In this document: piece by piece, positions 1 through 4,241 of the stretch | Layout of the letters: each line of letters begins with the position of its first letter | How positions within the stretch are numbered: position 1 is the first letter of the stretch | NCBI GenBank assembly: GCA_015490105.1 | Contig: WFYK01000185.1 | Location: 1-6,441, forward strand | Direction of reading: 5' to 3' | Source: Aquificaceae bacterium | GTDB lineage: Bacteria; Aquificota; Aquificia; Aquificales; Aquificaceae | Length of the DNA: 6,441 bases | Notes under the pieces: model-generated | The model's database searches: none | Seen by the model: the letters and a program-made list of their open reading frames with translations, nothing else | What the model was told of the DNA's origin: nothing | Translations under genes and position numbers: made by a program

Positions 1-138
1 AACGTGGACAAGGACAAGAGGTATTCCGCCTTTACGAGGGCTTTGTATGAGATGGCAAGCTCAGGGCTTGTGAACTTGGACTTTGACGACGACGGGTATG
101 TGGAGATAAAGGAGCTAATAAAACCTTTGACCAAGTGA
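1..138 (+). CDS. C-terminal fragment of an EF-hand-like protein (5' end outside window)
   Basis: Frame 1 is open from the first base to the TGA at 136-138, giving the last 45 residues of a protein that starts upstream. Residues 27-38 read DFDDDGYVEIKE. This matches the 12-residue EF-hand calcium loop pattern, with Asp at loop positions 1, 3 and 5, Gly at 6, a hydrophobic residue at 8, and Glu at 12. It is flanked by plausible helices (residues 11-24 and 36-43). Calcium binding is inferred from this single loop; a winged-helix C-terminus with an acidic wing is an alternative. The rest of the protein is not visible, so I cannot name the family. The gene converges on mnmH. The reading frame stays open and coding-like for 26 codons beyond this TGA (see 139-219), so the true end may be 219. 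Confidence 0.6.
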   Translation, partial: NVDKDKRYSAFTRALYEMASSGLVNLDFDDDGYVEIKELIKPLTK

Positions 139-219
139 GTTAGGAAGGTATCCGCGGATGGGAAGCAGACACCGGACGTGTGGGGACCCAAGGACTTTGA
201 GATATTCCCGGTGGAGTGA
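139..219 (+). other. In-frame coding-like extension after the TGA at 136-138
   Basis: Immediately after the TGA the same frame stays open for 26 sense codons and ends at TGA 217-219, two bases short of the mnmH stop on the other strand. Codon choice (AAG, GAG, ATA, TTC, AGG, GGA) resembles the neighbouring genes, and the encoded end WGPKDFEIFPVE looks protein-like. It could be a read-through or selenocysteine extension, the remnant of a longer ancestral C-terminus, or chance. I see no convincing SECIS hairpin; the only nearby structures are the 10-bp palindrome ATCCGCGGAT at 150-159 and a 4-bp stem at about 168-180. An ATG at 158 in another frame has AGGAAGG upstream, but its product is Arg-rich and runs into mnmH. 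Confidence 0.3.
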
Positions 220-221
220 GG

Positions 222-1268
222 TTAGTATTTCAACGCGTATGAGCAGGGCAGACTCTCGTATAGGGCTTTGAGAAGATTAGTGCAAGTTCTTTCGTCCGAA
301 GACTCTAACTCCAGTAAGGGTTTCCCGAAGAGGCGATACTTTTTGTCATAATACTCTTCTATTAGGAACCTTACAACTTCAGGATATTTTCCCTTTTCAA
401 AGAGATCCATAGCGTGTTCAAACTTCTGAGGGCCTAAGTATTTCTTAATTTTAAAGAGGGCCTTTTTAGCTTCTTCCTGCCAACCTTCGCGGGAAGTGTA
501 TTCTTCGAGGATATTTTTTACCCGCACTTCTATAGGCGCTATAAGTTCTACATAGAGGCCTTGCATCTTTCTTTGCCAAATGGATTCAGGGATATACAAG
601 TTCCCTATTCTCCTGCTTTCGTCTTCAACAAAGACCCAAGGGGAGTGAATCCGCTTGAGCTCCTCATATAATAAAGCATCAAACATCTTCTGTGATACCT
701 TTTTGCTTATTCCTACAGATCCGAAAACGGAACCCCTGTCTTGAGCTAAACCCTCGAGGTCCAAAACGGGCAGGCCTTCTTTTTTTAGCAGGCGCAGTAT
801 TTTCGTTTTCCCTACACCCGTCCTTCCGGTTATGACTACGAAGTTGATCTCTTGGGCCATCCTGTCTATTTCCTTCAGGATGTAGCGTCTGTAAGATCTG
901 TAGCCTCCCTTCAGACGGTATAGTTTCAATCCAAGTTTACCCATAAACTCACATACACCTTTGCTCCTGAGACCTCCCCTCCAGCAGTAGACGACCACAT
1001 TTTTGTGTTTCTCTTTCAAAGCTTTGAAGGTTTCGTAGAACTTTTGAAGTTTGCCTACCGCTATGTCGTATCCGATCTCCTTCGCTTTGTCTTCTCCGAG
1101 GGTTCTGTAGATCAACCCTATCAGCTTCTTTTCTTCGTTTTCAAAGAGGGGAACGTTTACCGCACCGGGGATGTGAAACTCTTCAAACTCCTGCGGACTT
1201 CTTACATCGACGAAAACAACGTCCTCGAGGTTTAGAGCCTCCCAAGGTTCCAGATCAACGTAGCTCAC
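222..1268 (-). CDS. mnmH: tRNA 2-selenouridine synthase (rhodanese + P-loop)
   Basis: MnmH (SelU/YbbB) uses selenophosphate to replace the sulfur of 2-thiouridine at tRNA wobble position 34 with selenium, through a geranylated intermediate. The product is cytoplasmic, with 348 residues from the chosen start (E. coli MnmH is 364). An N-terminal rhodanese domain (about 14-127) has the catalytic Cys95 in YCWRGGLRS. A P-loop domain follows, with Walker A GRTGVGKT at 148-155 and the family motif LDLEGLAQDRGS shortly after. I start at GTG 1268: this gives a GTGA overlap with the rlmI stop, GGAGGT lies just upstream (spacing a short 3 nt), and the rhodanese fold follows directly. An ATG at 1325 is also in frame, but it would add 19 unconserved-looking residues inside rlmI. 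It is the second gene of an rlmI-mnmH operon. Its presence implies a selenophosphate synthetase elsewhere. Confidence 0.93.
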   Translation of the reverse strand: MSYVDLEPWEALNLEDVVFVDVRSPQEFEEFHIPGAVNVPLFENEEKKLIGLIYRTLGEDKAKEIGYDIAVGKLQKFYETFKALKEKHKNVVVYCWRGGLRSKGVCEFMGKLGLKLYRLKGGYRSYRRYILKEIDRMAQEINFVVITGRTGVGKTKILRLLKKEGLPVLDLEGLAQDRGSVFGSVGISKKVSQKMFDALLYEELKRIHSPWVFVEDESRRIGNLYIPESIWQRKMQGLYVELIAPIEVRVKNILEEYTSREGWQEEAKKALFKIKKYLGPQKFEHAMDLFEKGKYPEVVRFLIEEYYDKKYRLFGKPLLELESSDERTCTNLLKALYESLPCSYALKY

Positions 1269-2440
1269 ATTACCTCCACCCAAACGCCTTTCAGATAAAG
1301 TGTGTTGGGCATCTGAAGTATCCAAGGATGATCCTTATCTTGATAGGTTTTGGCTATAACCCTTACCTGCCTCCTCACGTCGTAAGAGGCCTCCCTGAGA
1401 ACGTTAAGGAGGTGTTCTTCCGTAATGTGAAAGGAGCAAGAGAATATGGCCATGTATCCTCCCCTCTTGGTAAGTTTGAGTCCCCTGACACAAAGTTCCT
1501 TATATCCTCTCAAGGCGTTGGGAACAGAATGCCTGTTTTTAGCAAAGGAAGGAGGATCTATGACTACGACGTCAAACCTCTCACCCTTTCTATCTAACTC
1601 TCTCAGAAAGTCAAAGGCGTTGGCCTTAACCCATTCTATGTTGGACAGGCCGTTGATCTGAGCGTTCCTTTCACCTACTTTGAGAGCGGGTTCTGAAATA
1701 TCCACCGCAACAACCCTCTTTGCTCCCATCTTGGCCATGTTCAGGGCAAAGCCCCCCGTGTGGCAGAATACATCCAAGCAAACATCTTCCGGTTCCACAA
1801 GGCTTCTGACAAACTTCCTCGCGTATCTCTGATCAAGGAAAAAGCCCGTCTTCTGCCCTTCGGGAATGTTTATCAAGAACTTAAGGTCGTGTTCCCATAT
1901 GAGTATCTCTTCAGGGACTTCGCCGTATAAGGTCCCCTCTGAAGCTTCTATCCCCTCTACTTTGAGGGCGGTTTGGTTAACTTTCTCGTAAATGCCTTTT
2001 GGATTTAGAACTTCAACGAGGGTTTTAACCACCGTATCTTTAAAGCGATACATCCCATAGGTGGTAAATTCCACCGCTACATACTCACCGTATACGTCCA
2101 CTATAAGGCCCGGAAGCAGATCTCCCTCCGAGTGAACGAGCCTGAAGGCGTTACTGTTTATATAGAGGCGCTTTCTGTAGTCGTAGGCTTCTTTTATGCG
2201 GTCTTTTATCAGCTGTTCGTTTACGGGTCTTTCCTTATCGAAGGAGATGATCCTCACCGCTATGCTAACTTCCGGGTTTATATAGCCGTAACCGAGGAAC
2301 CTTCCTCCGAAGTCCCTAACCACTACCAACTCTCCCTTCTTGGGTTTTCTGGAGAAAGAGGCAATCTCAGGCCTGTAGATCCACGGGAAGAAACCCCTTA
2401 TCCTGTCCTCCACTCCGGGCTTAACCCTGATCTGAAGCAT
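1265..2440 (-). CDS. rlmI: Class I SAM-dependent 23S rRNA m5C methyltransferase, RlmI family
   Basis: This is a 391-residue protein, against 396 for E. coli RlmI, which methylates C1962 of 23S rRNA at carbon 5. An N-terminal PUA-like RNA-binding domain (about 1-75, with GYGYINP) is followed by a linking EEHEH region (GDLLPGLIVDVYG). The Rossmann methyltransferase domain follows: SAM motif I DVFCHTGG around 223-230, acidic motif II VVAVDIS, motif IV DPPSF starting at Asp295, and the catalytic-type Cys335 in FSCSF. The whole domain order fits RlmI rather than RsmB/RsmF. The ATG at 2440 has no Shine-Dalgarno; TAATAT on the minus strand sits five bases upstream, so a leaderless transcript is likely. 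It is the first gene of an operon with mnmH. The exact target base is inferred from family membership. Confidence 0.9.
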   Translation of the reverse strand: MLQIRVKPGVEDRIRGFFPWIYRPEIASFSRKPKKGELVVVRDFGGRFLGYGYINPEVSIAVRIISFDKERPVNEQLIKDRIKEAYDYRKRLYINSNAFRLVHSEGDLLPGLIVDVYGEYVAVEFTTYGMYRFKDTVVKTLVEVLNPKGIYEKVNQTALKVEGIEASEGTLYGEVPEEILIWEHDLKFLINIPEGQKTGFFLDQRYARKFVRSLVEPEDVCLDVFCHTGGFALNMAKMGAKRVVAVDISEPALKVGERNAQINGLSNIEWVKANAFDFLRELDRKGERFDVVVIDPPSFAKNRHSVPNALRGYKELCVRGLKLTKRGGYMAIFSCSFHITEEHLLNVLREASYDVRRQVRVIAKTYQDKDHPWILQMPNTLYLKGVWVEVM

Positions 2441-2457
2441 TGTGTATATTATTAAGC
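2421..2457 (+). promoter_or_regulatory. Candidate promoter for tusA-dsrEFH, leaderless start
   Basis: TTAACC (2421-2426) and TATATT (2445-2450) are separated by 18 bp and resemble -35 and -10 boxes. A start about 7 nt past the -10 box falls at 2457-2458, on the A of the tusA ATG. There is no Shine-Dalgarno before that ATG, which agrees with leaderless translation. The -35 part lies inside the 5' end of the rlmI coding region. Confidence 0.4.
2440..2451 (-). promoter_or_regulatory. Candidate -10 element for rlmI-mnmH, leaderless start
   Basis: On the minus strand TAATAT (2451-2446) is followed by ACACA and then the rlmI ATG at 2440. This puts the predicted transcript start on the start codon. 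I see no good -35 box at normal spacing, and no Shine-Dalgarno. The element overlaps the opposing tusA -10 box, so the two promoters share the same AT-rich 17-bp gap. Confidence 0.35.
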
Positions 2458-2700
2458 ATGGAAGGGGTAAAAGTTGACAGGGAACTTGACATAAGGGGTG
2501 AGGTTTGCCCCTTTACCTTTGTAAAGAGTAAACTTGTCCTTGAGGAGATGGAAGAGGGACAGGTTTTGAGAGTTATCATAGATTACGAGCCCTCCGCGGA
2601 AAATGTCCCTAAAAGCATGAGGGAGGAAGGTCAAGAGGTAATAGCGGTAAACAAGATAGGAGATAACCTCTGGGAGATCTTGGTAAGAAAGAAAAAATGA
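2458..2700 (+). CDS. tusA: TusA/SirA-family sulfur carrier protein
   Basis: A small (80-residue) cytoplasmic sulfur carrier. It has the family shape, beginning with LDIRGEVCPFTFVKSKLVLEEM, where Cys17 would hold the persulfide. The usual CPxP motif is CPFT here, with Thr for the second Pro; my recollection is that this variant occurs in a TusA subgroup linked to DsrE genes. The ENVPKSMREEGQEV segment forms the second helix region. I start at ATG 2458. A TTG at 2440 is in frame but adds six hydrophobic residues and has no Shine-Dalgarno. The stop overlaps the ATG of dsrE (ATGA), so the two are probably translated together. TusA passes sulfur from a cysteine desulfurase or rhodanese to DsrE/TusD-type partners. 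The end use, tRNA thiolation or sulfur oxidation, is not fixed by this sequence. Confidence 0.88.
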   Translation: MEGVKVDRELDIRGEVCPFTFVKSKLVLEEMEEGQVLRVIIDYEPSAENVPKSMREEGQEVIAVNKIGDNLWEILVRKKK

Positions 2701-3002
2701 GGATACTTCTCGTTATAACGAGCGTTCCCTTTGCGAAAGACTTTAACACCGTTAAAAACCTGATCCTCAAGTTTCTCAGTGCGGGGGATAAAGTCAGCGT
2801 TTTCCTTTCGGGGAACGGGGTTTATTACCTTCTGAGGGAAGAGGTTGCGGAGCTGGTGGAGAAAGGTCTTGAGGTTTCCTTTTGCTCCCACTCCGCCCAC
2901 CAGAGGGGTGTAAAAGAGGTGCCCCCTTGGGCACAGAGCAGTTCTACTTATAATCTCTCCAAGCAACTGGGAGAGTTTGATAAGGTTATAGTGTTTAACT
3001 GA
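2697..3002 (+). CDS. dsrE: DsrE/TusD-like sulfurtransferase subunit
   Basis: This 101-residue protein has the DsrE/DsrF fold pattern: an opening strand MRILLVITSVPF, then alternating helices and strands, ending in a strand KVIVFN. Cys63 in VSFCSHSAHQRGV lines up with the active Cys of DsrE/TusD, which lies before an Ala-x-x-Arg-Gly segment. It is therefore the probable sulfur-accepting subunit of a DsrEFH/TusBCD-type hexamer, receiving persulfide from TusA. It overlaps tusA by 4 nt (ATGA) and is followed 6 nt later by dsrF. The only ribosome-binding signal is a weak purine run (AAGAAAG). It is shorter than E. coli TusD (about 128 residues). The letter choice DsrE versus TusD is by order and by the Cys, not by alignment. 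Confidence 0.75.
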   Translation: MRILLVITSVPFAKDFNTVKNLILKFLSAGDKVSVFLSGNGVYYLLREEVAELVEKGLEVSFCSHSAHQRGVKEVPPWAQSSSTYNLSKQLGEFDKVIVFN

Positions 3003-3008
3003 AAAGCC

Positions 3009-3350
3009 ATGAAGGTGGTATTTATCCTAAAAGGAGATCCTTTCTCTTGGAAAGCTCACGAGGCCTTGAGGGTAGCTGTAGCGGTGGGTATAAACCACGA
3101 AGTGGACTTTGTATTCATAAGGGACGGCGTTTACGCTATAACCGACTGGTCTCAGGAAGACTTAGGAGTGGAACCTTTTGATAAGTTTTACGAAACTATG
3201 GAGATGGTAAATGTTCGCCTCATAGCGGAGGATGCTTCCCTTCAGGAGAGAGGTTTAAAGGAGTCTGATCTTCCCGAAGGAACGGTTATTATGTCCGCGG
3301 AAGAGATAAGGGATCTTATAGCTCAGGCGGAGGCGGTTTTTGCATGGTAA
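3009..3350 (+). CDS. dsrF: DsrF/TusC-like subunit of the sulfur relay
   Basis: A 113-residue protein of the DsrE/F fold. It starts with a strand and turn MKVVFILKGDPFSW, has a helix with AHEALRVAVAVG, then the strand VDFVFIRDGVYAIT, and ends in AVFAW, the short hydrophobic terminus typical of TusC/DsrF proteins. It contains no cysteine at all, so it must act as a structural partner rather than a sulfur carrier. The start codon has little ribosome-binding signal (GAAAAGCC) but lies six bases after the dsrE stop, which suggests coupled translation. Its last 7 nt overlap dsrH. Assignment as DsrF rests on fold pattern and its place between dsrE and dsrH. Confidence 0.75.
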   Translation: MKVVFILKGDPFSWKAHEALRVAVAVGINHEVDFVFIRDGVYAITDWSQEDLGVEPFDKFYETMEMVNVRLIAEDASLQERGLKESDLPEGTVIMSAEEIRDLIAQAEAVFAW

Positions 3351-3583
3351 ACACCTTATGGCTCGTAAGGAAGCTGGGAGACTTTTCTTCAGAACTTCTC
3401 TCAGAAGGGGACGTGGTAATTCTCATACAGGACGGCGTTCTTAGGTGGCCTACCCGTAAGGGTTGGTTTGTTTGTAAGGAAGATGCTCTTGCAAGGGGCA
3501 TTAAAGTCCCCCAAGAGTGTATGAAGAGCTACGATGACATAGTTCAACTTATAAAAGAGGCCAAACGCGTCGTAGTCTGGTAG
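3344..3583 (+). CDS. dsrH: DsrH/TusB-like subunit of the sulfur relay
   Basis: A 79-residue protein with the DsrH/TusB hallmark ILIQDGVLRW at about 26-35 and the family-like segment VCKEDALARGI (43-53), ending in RVVVW. DsrH of purple sulfur bacteria has a conserved Cys near residue 20. Here that position lies in GDFSSELLSEGD, without Cys; instead Cys44 and Cys59 are present. It overlaps dsrF by 7 nt, and GGAGG lies about 12 bases before its ATG. With dsrE and dsrF it would complete an alpha2-beta2-gamma2 complex. The sigma-54 promoter for the next operon begins 11 nt after its stop, and an inverted repeat lies inside the gene at 3486-3517. Confidence 0.78.
   Translation: MVNTLWLVRKLGDFSSELLSEGDVVILIQDGVLRWPTRKGWFVCKEDALARGIKVPQECMKSYDDIVQLIKEAKRVVVW
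3486..3517. repeat. Inverted repeat inside dsrH, about 118 bp upstream of the sigma-54 transcript start
   Basis: CTCTTG (3486-3491) and CAAGAG (3512-3517) are perfect complements. Inside them GGGG (3495-3498) pairs with CCCC (3508-3511), leaving a 3-nt bulge (CAA) on the left and a 9-nt loop. The centre is about 118 bp upstream of the inferred sigma-54 start, within the usual distance for an enhancer-binding activator. It might be an activator site, an RNA hairpin, or a coincidence of coding sequence. Confidence 0.3.
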
Positions 3584-3593
3584 ATTCTCCCTT

Positions 3594-3609
3594 TGGCACG
3601 CTCCTTGCT
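3594..3609 (+). promoter_or_regulatory. Sigma-54 (RpoN) promoter for the double P-II / nitrate transporter operon
   Basis: TGGCACGCTCCTTGCT carries the -24 element TGGCACG (3594-3600), a 4-bp spacer and the -12 element TTGC (3605-3608) at the exact spacing of the sigma-54 consensus. It is the only intergenic gap in front of the P-II gene and points the right way. With C3608 taken as -12, transcription would start near 3620, only about four bases before the ATG at 3624. The operon should need RpoN and an NtrC-type ATP-driven activator, which fits nitrogen control. Confidence 0.85.
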
Positions 3610-3623
3610 ATCTACTTTTTAGC

Positions 3624-4241
3624 ATGGCGGAGATCCTTGCGGTTATCAGGAAGGAAAAGTCCTACGATCTGAGGAAAGCTCTTCTTGAAGAGGGTATCCC
3701 CTTCGTCTCTTGGACGGTCAAGGGAAGGGGAAAAGAGGGAGGTTTGAGATACAAAGGGCTAATAAGGGAAAAGGTTTTAATGCCCTTCCTTCCCAAGAGG
3801 GCTTTTGCCGTATTTCCCGAAGAAGGAGAGGTTCAGAAGGTCGTTGACCTTATTTTGGAAAAAGCCCACACGGGCGCTTACGGAGACGGAAAGATCTTTC
3901 TCTTTTCGGAGGAGGTAAGCGATATGAAGCTCATAAAGGCTGTCATCAGACCCGAAAAGGTCTACGATGTTGCAAAAGCTCTTGAGAAAAAGGGTTTTAA
4001 GGCTATGACCATGTGGGACGTTGTAGGAAGGGGAAAGGAGGGGGGCGTGGTGGTCGGAGAGACCGCTTACGATGAGCTTGCCAAGACCATGATCATGATA
4101 GCGGTCAAAGATGAAGACGTTGACAAAGTTGTAGCTACGATTACAAAATCCGCACACACCGGTGCCTACGGGGACGGAAAGATTTTTGTTTGTAACCTCT
4201 CCAAGGTCTGGACCATAAGGACCAAGGAGGAAGGTCTGTGA
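3624..4241 (+). CDS. Tandem double P-II (GlnB/NifI-like) nitrogen regulatory protein
   Basis: The 205 residues hold two complete P-II domains end to end. Domain 1 (1-100) starts AEILAVIRKEK, has a T-loop of about normal length with FLPK ending at Lys58, and the B-loop HTGAYGDGKIF (82-92). Domain 2 (101-205) starts MKLIKAVIRPEK, has a short T-loop with YDELAKTM (149-156) like archaeal-type NifI1, the same B-loop (178-188), and the C-loop WTIRTKEEGL. Both domains have GRGKEGG (34-40, 135-141) where GlnB has G-F-G-R-Q-K-G. The uridylylated Tyr51 is absent from domain 1, and domain 1 lacks the Arg-containing C-loop. P-II proteins sense ATP/ADP and 2-oxoglutarate and bind target proteins. The 4-nt overlap with the nitrate transporter suggests that it is the target. 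The ATG has no Shine-Dalgarno and sits about four bases from the inferred sigma-54 transcript start. Confidence 0.9.
   Translation: MAEILAVIRKEKSYDLRKALLEEGIPFVSWTVKGRGKEGGLRYKGLIREKVLMPFLPKRAFAVFPEEGEVQKVVDLILEKAHTGAYGDGKIFLFSEEVSDMKLIKAVIRPEKVYDVAKALEKKGFKAMTMWDVVGRGKEGGVVVGETAYDELAKTMIMIAVKDEDVDKVVATITKSAHTGAYGDGKIFVCNLSKVWTIRTKEEGL
3910..3926 (+). promoter_or_regulatory. Internal Shine-Dalgarno and ATG for the second P-II domain
   Basis: AGGAGGT (3910-3916) lies seven bases before the in-frame ATG at 3924-3926 (Met101), exactly where domain 2 begins in the manner of a free P-II protein. Translation from here would give a 105-residue, full-length NifI1-like P-II. The outer start at 3624 has no such site. 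The SD also encodes the linker Glu-Glu-Val, so coincidence is possible. Confidence 0.55.

Noticed and set aside
158..271. Short plus-strand frame from ATG 158 preceded by AGGAAGG
   Set aside because: Its product is a low-information Arg/Ser-rich peptide that runs into the mnmH 3' end. The frame continuous with the first gene is more coding-like.
1269..1325. Upstream ATG at 1325 as the start of mnmH (19 extra residues)
   Set aside because: The extra residues lie inside rlmI and precede the rhodanese fold. The GTG at 1268 has GGAGGT upstream and gives a normal 4-nt operon overlap.
1328..1597. 89-codon plus-strand frame opposite the 3' half of rlmI
   Set aside because: It is antisense to conserved methyltransferase motifs IV and VI, with no ribosome site.
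2132..2455. 107-codon plus-strand frame opposite the start of rlmI
   Set aside because: It is antisense to a well-supported methyltransferase domain and its product resembles no known family.
2440..2457. TTG at 2440 as the tusA start
   Set aside because: It has no Shine-Dalgarno, adds six residues outside the normal family start, and overlaps the likely -10 box.
3777..4157. 126-codon minus-strand frame opposite the double P-II gene
   Set aside because: It is a shadow of the P-II coding frame, with no start signal and no recognisable domain.
3840..4190. Direct DNA repeat between the two P-II halves
   Set aside because: The B-loop peptides are identical, but the DNA differs at many third positions, so this is old divergence and not a recent duplication or assembly artefact.
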